A stretch of DNA of 64,000 nt from Streptomyces sp. GESEQ-4 (GCF_017948455.1 NZ_JAFFSU010000009.1:124001-188000); one strand, 5' to 3'. Positions 1-8,769 are shown, counted from the stretch's first letter. The notes: generated by a model from the sequence alone, not told the origin. Numbers and translations: made by a program.

Positions 1-262
1 CGTACTTCATCAGCGAGGCCTGGTCGGTGACGGTGACGACCTTGCCGCCCGTGCCACCGGTGGTACCGCCGGCGAGCGAGGCGAACCCGTGCGGCTGGTC
101 GCTCCAGCGGGACCAGGAGGCCGGGGCGGCGGCCTTCGCCTCCCCGACGGATCCGAGGCACAGGGCGGCGACCAGGCCCATCACCGCGGCCAGGACGAGG
201 CCGTACCCCGGTCTCGAAGAATGGGGCAAGCGCTTGCTATGGAGGCTGTGGAAGTGCGTCAT
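1..262 (-). CDS. Pectate lyase (PL1-like), N-terminal part, cut by window edge
   Basis: Only the first 87 residues lie in the window. The start is ATG at 262, with GGGAG six bases upstream. The protein begins with a basic stretch, then a hydrophobic signal segment (about residues 20-36) and an Ala-rich cleavage region. The mature start reads W-S-R-W-S-D-Q-P-H-G-F-A and then a Gly/Thr-rich run ending K-V-V-T-V-T-D, which is the typical opening of secreted family 1 pectate lyases; the second pectate lyase of this island has a similar GGS...VVTVTD stretch. It is expected to be exported and to cleave polygalacturonate by beta-elimination. A LacI-type palindrome lies inside codons 9-13. The family call rests on the N-terminus only. 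Confidence 0.72.
   Translation of the reverse strand, partial: MTHFHSLHSKRLPHSSRPGYGLVLAAVMGLVAALCLGSVGEAKAAAPASWSRWSDQPHGFASLAGGTTGGTGGKVVTVTDQASLMKY
226..237. promoter_or_regulatory. LacI-type operator GCAAGCGCTTGC inside the 5' end of a pectate lyase gene
   Basis: A perfect 12-bp palindrome with the central CG typical of LacI/GalR-family operators. It lies 25-36 bases downstream of the ATG at 262. The same core, AAGCGCTT, recurs upstream of the permease operon at 6981-6988. Repressor binding here would block transcription early in the gene. No lacI gene lies in the window. Confidence 0.5.
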
Positions 263-304
263 TGCGGCTCCCGACGGGCGTAACAGGCTTACGGGTGACG
301 TGAG

Positions 305-1813
305 TTACAGGGGGGTGATCCGGAAGTGCGTGAGGACCGCGGCGCCGGCGTGTCCCCCGCCGGCGGGCGCGAGCGCGAACAGTCCGAGCAGGGCGCCGAC
401 CCAGCGCCAGGGGGTGGCGGCGAAGACGGGACCGGAGGACGTCCAGCCGTCGCCGATGTCGTACGAGAAGCGGCAGCGCGCCCCGGAGCCGATCTCGATC
501 CGCAGCCGGGCCCGTCCGCCGGGCGCGAGCCTCGGATGGGCGGCGTCCCGTTCCTGCTCGGCGACGGCCTCGGCGAACCGGTGCACCAGGTGGACCGTCC
601 CGTCGGTCCCCCGTTGCAGCCCGATCCAGCTGAAGGCGTCTCCGAGCACCGCGAGCCCTGCCCTGGACCCCGGCTCCTCGCTGTGGAGCTGCAGCCCGAC
701 CTCCACCGTGCAGGGAGCCCCGGGCAGCCGCTGGGTGAGGACGCTCGGCAGTTTGCGCAGGTCGTGCGTGTCGGCCGAGCGGACGCAGGTGAGGCGGAGG
801 CCGTCGCCGGAGTGCTGGGTGGCCCAGCCGTCCTGCGGGTTGGCGGTCCACGACCACTGGCGGCCGAAACGTCCGCCGGGGAAGTCGTCGTCGGTGGCGG
901 GCGCGGCGGCCGGCTGCGGCGGCAGGTCCGGGCGCCGGTGTACGGCGACGGGGGCGCCGTCGTCGCCGAGCACCGGCCAGCCGTCCGCGCCCCAGCGCAT
1001 CGGCTGGAGGTGGACGACCCGGCCGTACGCACCGCGCTGCTGGAAGTGCACGAACCAGTCCTCACCGGACGGCGTGCGCACCCACCCGCCCTGGTGCGGT
1101 CCGTTGACGTCGGTGTCCTTCTGCTCGAGGACGATCCTCTCCTCGTAAGGACCGAAGAACCCGCGCGAGCGGAAGGCGCCCTGCCAGCCGGTCTCCACTC
1201 CCCCGGCGGGGGCGAGGATCCAGAACCAGCCGTCGTGCCGGTAGAGCTTGGGGCCTTCGAGGGTGAACCAGCCGGGGATGCGGTCCCCGTCGACGATCAC
1301 CTTGCCCTCGTCGAGAAGTGACGTCCCGTCAGGCTGCATCCGGTGGCCGGTGAGGCGGTTCTTGATGCCGGAGCGGGACTTGGCCCAGGCGTGGATCAGG
1401 TAGGCCTCGCCGGTCTCCTCGTCCCAGAGGGGGCAGGGGTCGATCAGGCCCTTGCCCGCCTTGACGAGGTGGGGTCGGGTCCAGGGGCCGCGGATCTCGG
1501 GGGCGTTGATCTGGAAGATGCCCTGGTCGGGGTCGCCCCAGAAGATCCAGAAGCGGTCGTCGTGGTGGCGTAAGGCGGGTGCCCAGACTCCGCAGTCGTG
1601 GCGCGGGGACCTAAACTCGGCCGCCGGTTCCAGGCGCTCGAGTGCGTGGCCGACCAGGGTCCAGTTGACCAGGTCGCGGGAGTGGAGCAGGGGCAGGCCG
1701 GGGGCGCGGCCGAAGCTGGAGGCCGTGAGGTAGAAGTCGTCGCCCACGCGGACCAGGTCCGGGTCGGACCAGTCGGCGTCGAGGATCGGGTTGCGGTAGG
1801 TGTCGGTCGTCAT
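305..1813 (-). CDS. Glycoside hydrolase family 43 (beta-xylosidase / alpha-L-arabinofuranosidase type)
   Basis: The product has 502 residues. The N-terminal five-bladed propeller domain (about 5-310) has the GH43 catalytic triad pattern: Asp17 in DPD as likely base, Asp125 in GLIDPCP as pKa modulator, and Glu186 in LEGPKLY as likely acid. A C-terminal beta-sandwich (about 330-500) resembles the GH43 C2/DUF1349 module. There is no signal peptide, so it probably acts in the cytoplasm on imported short arabino- or xylo-oligosaccharides. Its ATG overlaps the stop of the PmoA-like gene (ATGA), so it is the last gene of the permease-led operon. Substrate within GH43 cannot be fixed from sequence alone; the pectin context favours arabinan. 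Confidence 0.88.
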   Translation of the reverse strand: MTTDTYRNPILDADWSDPDLVRVGDDFYLTASSFGRAPGLPLLHSRDLVNWTLVGHALERLEPAAEFRSPRHDCGVWAPALRHHDDRFWIFWGDPDQGIFQINAPEIRGPWTRPHLVKAGKGLIDPCPLWDEETGEAYLIHAWAKSRSGIKNRLTGHRMQPDGTSLLDEGKVIVDGDRIPGWFTLEGPKLYRHDGWFWILAPAGGVETGWQGAFRSRGFFGPYEERIVLEQKDTDVNGPHQGGWVRTPSGEDWFVHFQQRGAYGRVVHLQPMRWGADGWPVLGDDGAPVAVHRRPDLPPQPAAAPATDDDFPGGRFGRQWSWTANPQDGWATQHSGDGLRLTCVRSADTHDLRKLPSVLTQRLPGAPCTVEVGLQLHSEEPGSRAGLAVLGDAFSWIGLQRGTDGTVHLVHRFAEAVAEQERDAAHPRLAPGGRARLRIEIGSGARCRFSYDIGDGWTSSGPVFAATPWRWVGALLGLFALAPAGGGHAGAAVLTHFRITPL

Positions 1814-2655
1814 GCGTTCACCGCCTTGCGGATCAGGGACGCCGCTTCGAGCCGGCTGATGCGGCCGTCGGCGACGACGGTGACGATCCGGCGGACGGCG
1901 GTCTCGCCGGGCGGGATCGGCAGCCGCTCCTCGGCGGCCAGGGAGGAGCCGACGCCGGGGTACTCCGTGGCGCGCACGAACCACCGGTCCCGGCGGGTCT
2001 GTTCGGTGGCCCCGGCGAAGATCAGCGTCCAGATGGAGCCCGCGAGAGCCACCCAGGCGGCGCGAGTGCCATGGATCTCCTGCTCGCCCTCGCGGTCGGG
2101 GGTGAACACGTCCGGCGCCGTGGACTCCTTGCGCGCCCGCCAGAAGAAGCCGCCATAAGCGGCGCCGGGGCGGCCGTTGGTGGCCGGGCTGCCGATCGAC
2201 AGCGGGGCGGCGGTGACGTTGGTGAGGGAGAAGGTGAAGTCCAACGCCCAGGCGGCGTCGGTGAGTTCGGTGGCCGCCACGGTACGGCGCTCGCGCAGCA
2301 GCTCGGCCCCCGCGGCCACCCAGCGCAGCTCCTCCACGAAGCCGTCGGGGTCGCGGAGCTGGAACGCGGTGTGCCGCTGGGCTCCGTGGTTGTCCAGCTC
2401 GGTGGGGCCCCGGTCGCGGACGTAGGTGCGTCCGCCCCAGAAGTTGTGCCCCTCGACGTCGGGAACGGCGACACCGACGCCGAGGTGGTGGGTGTGGTCG
2501 GCGGGGCTCAGCTCGGTGACCGCCGTGCCGGCCAGGGTGGTGACGGGATGCAGATAGGGGCGTGGGGAGAGCCGGGGGGCCAGCTCGGGCCGCGTCACAT
2601 AGCGGGCGACCGGGCGGCCCGCGACGCGCAGGACCGGGGAGTCGGTGGTCGTCAT
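1810..2655 (-). CDS. PmoA-like (DUF6807-type) protein
   Basis: The product has 281 residues. It resembles proteins annotated as methane oxygenase PmoA that occur beside Gfo/Idh oxidoreductases in Streptomyces sugar clusters; the name is historical and no methane oxidation is implied. Visible landmarks are the D-H-T-H-H-L-G motif near residue 54, the F-W-G-G-R-T-Y motif near residue 70, and a region around residues 145-160 rich in Gly, Phe and Trp. The protein is soluble. The stop overlaps the next ATG (ATGA) and the start overlaps the previous stop by one base (TGATG), so it is translationally coupled on both sides. A carbohydrate-modifying role is inferred from context only. Confidence 0.7.
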   Translation of the reverse strand: MTTTDSPVLRVAGRPVARYVTRPELAPRLSPRPYLHPVTTLAGTAVTELSPADHTHHLGVGVAVPDVEGHNFWGGRTYVRDRGPTELDNHGAQRHTAFQLRDPDGFVEELRWVAAGAELLRERRTVAATELTDAAWALDFTFSLTNVTAAPLSIGSPATNGRPGAAYGGFFWRARKESTAPDVFTPDREGEQEIHGTRAAWVALAGSIWTLIFAGATEQTRRDRWFVRATEYPGVGSSLAAEERLPIPPGETAVRRIVTVVADGRISRLEAASLIRKAVNA

Positions 2656-3806
2656 CAGGTACTCACCTCTTTCGGGCGCGCTTGCGGGAGCGCCCAGGGG
2701 GCGCCCAGCTCGGAGTAGAGGGAGAGGGTGTCGGCGGCTGCGGCGACGAGGCCGTCGACGCCGGGGATCACCCGGCGGCCCTCTTCGGGGACGAAGTCCC
2801 AGGCCTCCTCCGGCAGCGGGGCCGGGTCGGGGGCCAGTCGAATCGCTTCGACGACCTTCATGAAGGCGCCCGTCGAGTCCGGCGTGACCAGCAGCCCGGC
2901 GCCGGTGGTGACGTGGTCGACGAGGTTCTCCAGCAGGTCCGTACGGGCGTACTCGGTCTCCTCCGGGCCGTGGTCGGCGCGCTGGAGCAGCACGCGGTCC
3001 TGCTTGTACCAGAAGGTGATCCGGCCGCGGCTGCCGTGCACGAGGACGTACGGCTCGTCGGGGTCTTCGGCGCACAGGGTCGCGGCGACGGTGACCGTGC
3101 GGCCAGCCGCGGTGGTGACGCGGACGCAGGAGGTGTCGTCGGACTCGATGTCGTTGGCGCGCAGCAGCTCGGTCTCGATGTCGGTGACGTCCTCGGCGCG
3201 GGTCGTGCCGTTCAGCGCGAGGGCGGTGGCGACCGCGTGCGCGAGCGGGTTGGTCAGCACCCCGTCGATCACGTCGACGCCGTTCAGCCGCCGCTTGCCC
3301 GCCCACGGCGCCCGCCGGTAGTACGCCTCGGCGCGCGCCCAGGCCCCCGCCCCGCCGATGCCGACCAGCTCACCGATCGCCCCCTCGGCGATCAGCTCAC
3401 GGATCACCGGCACCGCGTGCGAGCCCAGCGACTGGAACCCGATCTGGCAGGCGACCCCCGCCCGTGCGACCCCGTCGGCCATCCTGCGGAACTCGGCGTA
3501 CGACGGCGCGGGCGGCTTCTCCAGCAGCAGATGCACGCCCCGCTCGGCGGCGGTCAGGGCGAGGTCGGTGTGGGTCGGGATCGGCGTGCAGATCACGGCG
3601 ATCCGCGCGCCGGTGGAGTCGAGGAGGGCGCCGAAGTCGGAGGACTGGGCGGGCAGCTCCCCGCCCCCGAGTTCCGCCTCCGTCAGCGGCGTCAGCTCGC
3701 AGATGCCGGCCAGGCGCACCAGCCCCTTATCCTGCAGCCGACGGATGTTCTCGACGTGCCAGCGGCCGTGACCGCGCGCGCCTGCCAGGACGATGTCTAC
3801 GCTCAT
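2655..3806 (-). CDS. Gfo/Idh/MocA-family oxidoreductase
   Basis: The product has 383 residues. An N-terminal Rossmann fold carries G-A-R-G-H-G near residues 9-14 for NAD(P), followed by the family motif L-L-L-E-K-P-P near residue 92, whose Lys takes part in catalysis. The C-terminal alpha/beta domain contains a G-x-D-V-I-D-G segment with an N-P-L-x-H sequence. Such enzymes oxidise or reduce hydroxyl groups of sugars and sugar acids. The gene starts with an ATG overlapping the stop of the pectate lyase gene (ATGA) and is followed by the PmoA-like gene, a recurring pairing in actinobacterial sugar loci. The exact substrate is unknown. Confidence 0.85.
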   Translation of the reverse strand: MSVDIVLAGARGHGRWHVENIRRLQDKGLVRLAGICELTPLTEAELGGGELPAQSSDFGALLDSTGARIAVICTPIPTHTDLALTAAERGVHLLLEKPPAPSYAEFRRMADGVARAGVACQIGFQSLGSHAVPVIRELIAEGAIGELVGIGGAGAWARAEAYYRRAPWAGKRRLNGVDVIDGVLTNPLAHAVATALALNGTTRAEDVTDIETELLRANDIESDDTSCVRVTTAAGRTVTVAATLCAEDPDEPYVLVHGSRGRITFWYKQDRVLLQRADHGPEETEYARTDLLENLVDHVTTGAGLLVTPDSTGAFMKVVEAIRLAPDPAPLPEEAWDFVPEEGRRVIPGVDGLVAAAADTLSLYSELGAPWALPQARPKEVST

Positions 3807-5086
3807 GGGATCCTCCCCGCGCCCGCGCCGCGGGCCACCTCTCGGTCGGCCCGCTCGGCGCTGTCGATCTTTGTGTGCAGGGTAGGTGTCCAGCCGACAT
3901 CGGCCGTGAGATCGCGTTCGCTGCCGGAGTTGTAGGCGTTGTGGATCGCCAGCAGGTCGACCGGGTAACCGTTGAAGAGGGTGCCGGTCTGGTGCAGGGC
4001 GGTGCCGTTCCAGCTCTTCACCAGGTCGGCGGCCTCGATGTGGCCGGGCGTGTGGAAGGCGTTGTTCTCGGCGTACAGGGCGGACTCGGTGGAGACGCCG
4101 AGTGAGTACCGGTGGCCGTCCTCCACGTCGTACCGGTTGTTGTAGACGTGCACCTGCCCGAAGCGGACGCGCGGGGCGCGCTGTACGACGGACTCGAACT
4201 CGTTGTGGTGCAGGGTCACCCGGAGTTTGCCGCGATCGCCCGTCGCCGAGTCGCCGTTGCCGATCAGCATCGCCTTGTCGTGGTCGGCGAACCGGCTCCA
4301 GGAGACGGTGATCAGATCCGAGCCGCCCGTGATGTCCAGCAGGCCGTCGTGGCGGAGGTAGTTGCGGGCGAAGTAGGTGGGTTCCTTCGCGTCGGGGTGG
4401 CCCTTGTCGCTGGCGGTGATGTGGTCGACCCAGACGTGGGTGGCGCCGTTCAGCCACAGGGTGTCGTACGCCGTCTTCCAGTCGCCGAGGCCGCCGGTGT
4501 TGGGCTGCCAGACGGGGAAGCAGTCGTAGGCGTCGCGGAGTTCGAGGTTGCGGATGATGACGTTGTTCGCGTTCTTGACCTGGAGGCTCGCGCCCTTGAG
4601 CACCGCTGAGGAGCCGAGGCCGACGATCGTGGTGTTGGAGCCGACGTTCAGGACGACCCGTTCGGCCTGCCGGGCGGCGGACGCCTGGCGAGCCTCCTCC
4701 TGCGGGCCGCTCGGCTTCGCCGCACCCCAGGTGCGGGGATCGTAGGCAGCGAGGTATTTCTTCAGGCTGTAACCGTCGGTGGCGTAGTCGGCGCAGTCCA
4801 GGTGGTGGCCGTCGTCGTCGGTGTTGGCGTCGATCGTCCCGGCGATCCGGATGATCTTCGGGGTGTCGCTGCCGCCGTCGAGGGCGCGGACCAGTCCGGC
4901 GCGGTCGGTGACGGTGACGACGTGGGCGTCGTCGGCGGCCGATCCTCCGGTGGTGCCGGGGCCGTACGCCGCCCAGCCGTCGTTCGCGGGCAGGATGTCG
5001 CGGCTGATGTCACGGTCCTCGGCGTGCGCGGGGACGCTGACCGCGGCCAACAGGGCCAGCGGCACGATGAGCTGATGCTTTCTCAC
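3803..5086 (-). CDS. Secreted pectate lyase (PL1)
   Basis: The product has 427 residues. The GTG start at 5086 overlaps the stop of the permease gene (GTGA). A short signal peptide (M-R-K-H-Q-L..., hydrophobic to about residue 17, A-H-A site) precedes a right-handed beta-helix. PL1 features are visible: the TGG...VVTVTD opening, H-V-W-V-D-H with a probable Ca-binding Asp, an N-V-I-I-R-N-L rung, and R-A-P-R-V-R-F with the conserved catalytic-region Arg, followed by H-V-Y-N-N-R. It is expected to cleave polygalacturonate outside the cell. Co-transcription with sugar permeases suggests the oligomers it makes are the imported substrate. Confidence 0.9.
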   Translation of the reverse strand: MRKHQLIVPLALLAAVSVPAHAEDRDISRDILPANDGWAAYGPGTTGGSAADDAHVVTVTDRAGLVRALDGGSDTPKIIRIAGTIDANTDDDGHHLDCADYATDGYSLKKYLAAYDPRTWGAAKPSGPQEEARQASAARQAERVVLNVGSNTTIVGLGSSAVLKGASLQVKNANNVIIRNLELRDAYDCFPVWQPNTGGLGDWKTAYDTLWLNGATHVWVDHITASDKGHPDAKEPTYFARNYLRHDGLLDITGGSDLITVSWSRFADHDKAMLIGNGDSATGDRGKLRVTLHHNEFESVVQRAPRVRFGQVHVYNNRYDVEDGHRYSLGVSTESALYAENNAFHTPGHIEAADLVKSWNGTALHQTGTLFNGYPVDLLAIHNAYNSGSERDLTADVGWTPTLHTKIDSAERADREVARGAGAGRIP

Positions 5087-5982
5087 CCCTTCACCGCCCC
5101 CGCGCTGAAGCCGGTGATCAGCCACTTCTGGATGAAGGCGAAGACGATCACCACGGGTACGGCGGCGATGATGCCGCCCGCTGCGAGCGCGCCGAGGTCG
5201 ACGCTGTCCGCGCTCATCAGGGTGTTGAGGCCGACGGGGATGGTCTGCTTGTCCTGGTTGTTGAGGAACATCAGGGCGAACAGGAAGTGGTTCCAGGAGT
5301 GCACGAAGGCGAAGGAGCCGACGGCGATCAGACCGGGCAGCAGCAGCGGCAGGACGACGATCCGGAAGGCGGTCATCCTGTTGCAGCCGTCGACCCAGGC
5401 GGCCTCCTCCAGGGAGTACGGCACGTTCTTGATGAAGTTGCTGATCAGGATCATCGACAGCGGTAGCTGGAAGACCGTCTCCGCGAGGATGACGCTGCCC
5501 AGCGAGTTGATCATCTGCAGTTCGGCGAAGATCTCGAACAGCGGCACCAGGAGCAGCGCGCCCGGCACGAACTGGGAGCACAGCAGGCCGAGCATGAAGG
5601 CCCGCTTGACCTTGAAGTCGAACCGGGCGAGGGCGTAGCCGCCGGCCAGCGCGACGATCGTCGTCATCACCAGGGTCGCGACGCCGACGAGGACGCTGTT
5701 CTGGAAGTAGGTGCCGAAGGCCCGGTCCGTCCACACCTTCTCGAAGTGGTCGAAGGTCATCGGCCAGGGCACAAGGGAGGTGGATCCGGCCGGGCGGAGC
5801 GCGAAGAGCAGGATCCAGTAGAAGGGGATCAGGGTGAAGACGAGGTAGATCCCCAGCGGGGTGTAGATCTGCCAGCGCGGGGCCTCGTCCCAGGCGCGGC
5901 GCTTCTTCGCCGGACGCTGCGGCTCGGGTGCCGGGCGGCGGGCTGCCGGGGCGACTGCGGTGGCCTCCTTGATGGTGCTCAC
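5083..5982 (-). CDS. Carbohydrate ABC transporter permease, MalG type
   Basis: The product has 299 residues and a GTG start overlapping the upstream stop (GTGA). Six membrane segments follow a long basic cytoplasmic N-terminus (residues 1-40). The EAA loop is visible as E-E-A-A-W-V-D-G-C near residue 195 and contacts the ATPase. The end G-F-S-A-G-A-V-K-G is typical of MalG-type subunits. No ATPase and no solute-binding protein are encoded next to it. Streptomyces often powers such permeases with the shared ATPase MsiK, but the binding protein must lie outside this window or be borrowed. Substrate inferred: oligogalacturonides or arabino-oligosaccharides. Confidence 0.9.
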   Translation of the reverse strand: MSTIKEATAVAPAARRPAPEPQRPAKKRRAWDEAPRWQIYTPLGIYLVFTLIPFYWILLFALRPAGSTSLVPWPMTFDHFEKVWTDRAFGTYFQNSVLVGVATLVMTTIVALAGGYALARFDFKVKRAFMLGLLCSQFVPGALLLVPLFEIFAELQMINSLGSVILAETVFQLPLSMILISNFIKNVPYSLEEAAWVDGCNRMTAFRIVVLPLLLPGLIAVGSFAFVHSWNHFLFALMFLNNQDKQTIPVGLNTLMSADSVDLGALAAGGIIAAVPVVIVFAFIQKWLITGFSAGAVKG

Positions 5983-6917
5983 TTGGCCTCACTTCCGAAC
6001 TTGCTCAGCCGTAGATAGACCATCGAGCAGAAGAGCAGGATCACGAACGCGACGGTGGTCAGGGCCGACGCATAGCCGAAGTTGTGGGCGTCGACGCTGG
6101 TGTTGGCGATGTAGAGCGGGAGTGTCGTCGTCTCGCCCGCCGGTCCGCCGCCGGTGAGCGTGTAGAGCAGGTCGACGTTGTTGAACTCCCAGACCGCGCG
6201 CAGCAGCGTGGACAGGATGATCGCGTCCTTGAGATGGGGCAGCGTGATGTGCCAGAACTGCTGCAGCCTGGTCGCCCCGTCGACCTCGGCCGCCTCGTAC
6301 AGGTCCTTCGAGACGGACTGGAGGTCGGCGAGGATGAGGATCGCGAAGAAGGGCACGCCGCGCCAGAGATCGGCGACAATCGCCGCCGGGAAGACGGTGG
6401 AGGTGTCCGACAGCCAGCTGGTGCCGTAGGTGCCGATGCCCATGTCGGCGAGGTAACGGGTGATGCCCGTCTGGGAGTTGTAGAGGAGTACCCAGATCGC
6501 GGAGGTCAGCACTCCGGAGACGGCCCACGGCGAGAAGACCAGCGCGCGGCCCAGTCCCCGTCCGACGAACGTCTGGTTGACGATCAGTGCCAGCGCGAGA
6601 CCGAACAGCAGTTGCAGCCCGACCTCGACGACGACCCACTTCGCGCTGAAGACCAGCGTGTCCCAGAAGATGGGGTCCTCGGTGAAGGCGTGGACGAAGT
6701 TGTCGAAGCCCGCGTAGCCGTTCCGCCAGGGTTTGGTGGGGTTGTAGTTCTGCAGGCTGTAGTAGAAGACGCTGAGCACCGGGTAGGCGATGAAGCCGAG
6801 CATCAGCACGGCGGCCGGGGCGATCAGCAGATACGGCAGTCTGCGCGGGGTGGCAGAGGCACGGCGCCGCCGCCTCGGTGGCGCGGGCGGTTTCGCCACG
6901 GCTGCGGCTTGGGCCAT
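5979..6917 (-). CDS. Carbohydrate ABC transporter permease, MalF type
   Basis: The product has 312 residues and is the first gene of the operon that runs down to the GH43 gene. An Arg/Pro-rich cytoplasmic leader (about 1-28) is followed by six membrane segments. The EAA loop reads Y-E-A-A-E-V-D-G-A near residue 210. The ATG at 6917 has a GGAGAA sequence eight bases upstream. The stop overlaps the GTG of the MalG-type partner. A LacI-type operator lies about 60 bases upstream, so the whole operon is probably repressed in the absence of its inducer. An extracellular binding protein, usually encoded first in such operons, is missing. Confidence 0.9.
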   Translation of the reverse strand: MAQAAAVAKPPAPPRRRRRASATPRRLPYLLIAPAAVLMLGFIAYPVLSVFYYSLQNYNPTKPWRNGYAGFDNFVHAFTEDPIFWDTLVFSAKWVVVEVGLQLLFGLALALIVNQTFVGRGLGRALVFSPWAVSGVLTSAIWVLLYNSQTGITRYLADMGIGTYGTSWLSDTSTVFPAAIVADLWRGVPFFAILILADLQSVSKDLYEAAEVDGATRLQQFWHITLPHLKDAIILSTLLRAVWEFNNVDLLYTLTGGGPAGETTTLPLYIANTSVDAHNFGYASALTTVAFVILLFCSMVYLRLSKFGSEAK

Positions 6918-6977
6918 GACTGTTCTCCGTTCTCGTGCGTTTGCTCGTGCGTTTACTCGGTGCGTTTACTCGTGCGG

Positions 6978-6990
6978 GTGAAGCGCTTAC
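6978..6990. promoter_or_regulatory. LacI-type operator upstream of the permease operon
   Basis: GTGAAGCGCTTAC is a near-perfect inverted repeat around the palindromic core AAGCGCTT (6981-6988), in the 121-bp gap between the dehydratase gene and the first permease gene. It shares its core with the site at 226-237 in the other pectate lyase gene, which suggests one LacI-family repressor controls both transcripts. Confidence 0.55.
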
Positions 6991-7038
6991 CGATCAACGT
7001 TCGGGATCTCGACCGAAGAGGGTCCGGCCGAGAGTGGT

Positions 7039-8769
7039 TCAGCCCGCGTACGGGTCCTGCACCGTGCCCGGCCGCGCGAGGAACTCGAAGTCGCAGCCGG
7101 TGTCCGCCTGGGTGATCTGTTCGTTGTAGAGCGCGCCGTATCCGCGCTCGTACCGCACGGGCGGCGGCGTCCACTCCGCCTTGCGGCGCTCCAACTCCTC
7201 GTCGTCCACGTTGAGTTGGAGCGTTCTCGCGTCGACGTCCAGGGTGATCGAGTCGCCCGTGCGCACCAGCGCGAGCGGGCCTCCGATGTACGACTCCGGC
7301 GCCACGTGGAGCACGCACGTGCCGTAACTCGTGCCGCTCATCCGGGCGTCGGAGATCCGCACCATGTCCCGTACGCCCTGCTTCAGCAGATGGTCGGGCA
7401 AGGGCAGCATCCCGTACTCCGGCATGCCCGGACCGCCTTTGGGCCCGGCGTTGCGCAGCACCAGCACGCTGTCGGCGGTGATGTTCAGCGCCGGGTCGTT
7501 GATGGTCCGCTGCATCGCCTTGTAGTCGTCGAAGACGACCGCGGGGCCGGTGTGCCCCAGCAGATGCGGTTCGGCGGAGATGTGCTTGATGACGGCGCCG
7601 TCCGGGCAGAGGTTGCCGCGCAGCACGGCGACCCCGCCTTCCCGCGCGACCGGGTTGTCGCGCGGGCGGATGACGTCGTCGTTGTGGACGACGGCGCCCT
7701 CGATCTGCTCGCCCAGGGTTCCGTTCACGGTCGGCCGGTCCAGGTGCAGCAGGTCGGTGATCCGCGAGAGGAAGGCGGGCAGACCGCCGGCGAAGTGGAA
7801 GTCCTCCATGAGGTACGTCCGTCCGCCGGGCCGTACGTTGGCCAGCACCGGCACGGTGCGGGCGATGCGGTCGAAGTCGTCGAGGGTGAGCTTGACGCCG
7901 GCCCGTCCGGCCATGGCGATCAGGTGGATCACGGCGTTGGTGGAGCCGCCGAGACCCAGGACGGTCGTCACCGCGTCCTCGAAGGCCTCGCGGGTGAGGA
8001 TGGCGGACGGCGCGATCCCGGTCCAGGCGAGCTCCACGGCGCGGCGCCCGGAGGCGGCGGCCATCCGCTCGTGTCCGGAGTCGACGGCCGGTATCGAGGA
8101 GGCTCCCGGCAGGCTCATGCCGAGAGCTTCGGCCGCCGCGGTCATCGTGGAGGCGGTCCCCATGGTCATGCAGTGACCCGGCGAACGGGCCAACCCGCCC
8201 TGGAGCTCCCGCAGTTCACAGTCGGTCAGGTTGCCCGCGCGGTGCTCGTCCCAGTACTTCCACATGTCGGTACCGGACCCCAAGGTCGTACCGCGCCAGT
8301 GCCCCGGCAGCATCGGACCCGCGGGAACGAAGAGCGACGGCACATCGGCCGAGACCGCGCCCATGAGCAGCGCCGGCGTCGACTTGTCGCAGCCCCCGAG
8401 CAGCACCGCCGCGTCGATCGGATACGACCGCAGCAGTTCCTCCGTCTCCATCGCGAGCAGGTTGCGGTAGAGCATCGGAGTCGGCTTCTGGTAGGTCTCC
8501 GAGAGCGTTGAGACCGGGAACTCCAGCGGGAAGCCACCGGCCTGCCACACCCCCCGCTTGACCGCCTGGGCGCGCTCGCGCAGATGGACATGGCAGGGGT
8601 TGATGTCGGACCAGGTGTTGAGGACGGCGATCACCGGGCGGCCCCGGTACTCCTCCGCCTCGTATCCCAGCTGGCGCATGCGGGCGTTGTGCGACCAGGT
8701 GCGCAACTGGCCCTCGGTGCCGTACCACTGGTGGCTTCTGAGTTCTTCCGGGCGCTTTCTGCCGGTCAT
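7039..8769 (-). CDS. IlvD/Edd-family sugar-acid dehydratase, probably L-arabonate dehydratase
   Basis: The product has 576 residues, the usual length for pentonate dehydratases. The three Fe-S cysteines of the family are present: N-P-C-H-V-H near residue 56, G-G-C-D-K-S near 124, and G-H-C-M-T-M-G near 197. It should dehydrate a C5 or C6 aldonic acid to the 2-keto-3-deoxy acid. The adjacent DHDPS-like gene fits the next step, giving L-arabonate to L-2-keto-3-deoxyarabonate to 2-oxoglutarate semialdehyde. The ATG overlaps the stop of that gene (ATGA). D-xylonate or D-galactonate dehydratase are alternatives. Clear residues for IlvD itself (dihydroxy-acid dehydratase) are not distinguishable here; context argues against it. 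Confidence 0.82.
   Translation of the reverse strand: MTGRKRPEELRSHQWYGTEGQLRTWSHNARMRQLGYEAEEYRGRPVIAVLNTWSDINPCHVHLRERAQAVKRGVWQAGGFPLEFPVSTLSETYQKPTPMLYRNLLAMETEELLRSYPIDAAVLLGGCDKSTPALLMGAVSADVPSLFVPAGPMLPGHWRGTTLGSGTDMWKYWDEHRAGNLTDCELRELQGGLARSPGHCMTMGTASTMTAAAEALGMSLPGASSIPAVDSGHERMAAASGRRAVELAWTGIAPSAILTREAFEDAVTTVLGLGGSTNAVIHLIAMAGRAGVKLTLDDFDRIARTVPVLANVRPGGRTYLMEDFHFAGGLPAFLSRITDLLHLDRPTVNGTLGEQIEGAVVHNDDVIRPRDNPVAREGGVAVLRGNLCPDGAVIKHISAEPHLLGHTGPAVVFDDYKAMQRTINDPALNITADSVLVLRNAGPKGGPGMPEYGMLPLPDHLLKQGVRDMVRISDARMSGTSYGTCVLHVAPESYIGGPLALVRTGDSITLDVDARTLQLNVDDEELERRKAEWTPPPVRYERGYGALYNEQITQADTGCDFEFLARPGTVQDPYAG

Noticed and set aside
2839..2860. GTCGAATCGCTTCGACGACC as another LacI-type site
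   Set aside because: The core is not a palindrome of the AAGCGCTT type and it lies in the middle of the oxidoreductase gene.
7039..8769. Calling this gene ilvD (dihydroxy-acid dehydratase)
   Set aside because: The family is shared, but coupling with a DHDPS-like enzyme and a GntR regulator in a pectin/arabinan island fits a sugar-acid dehydratase better.
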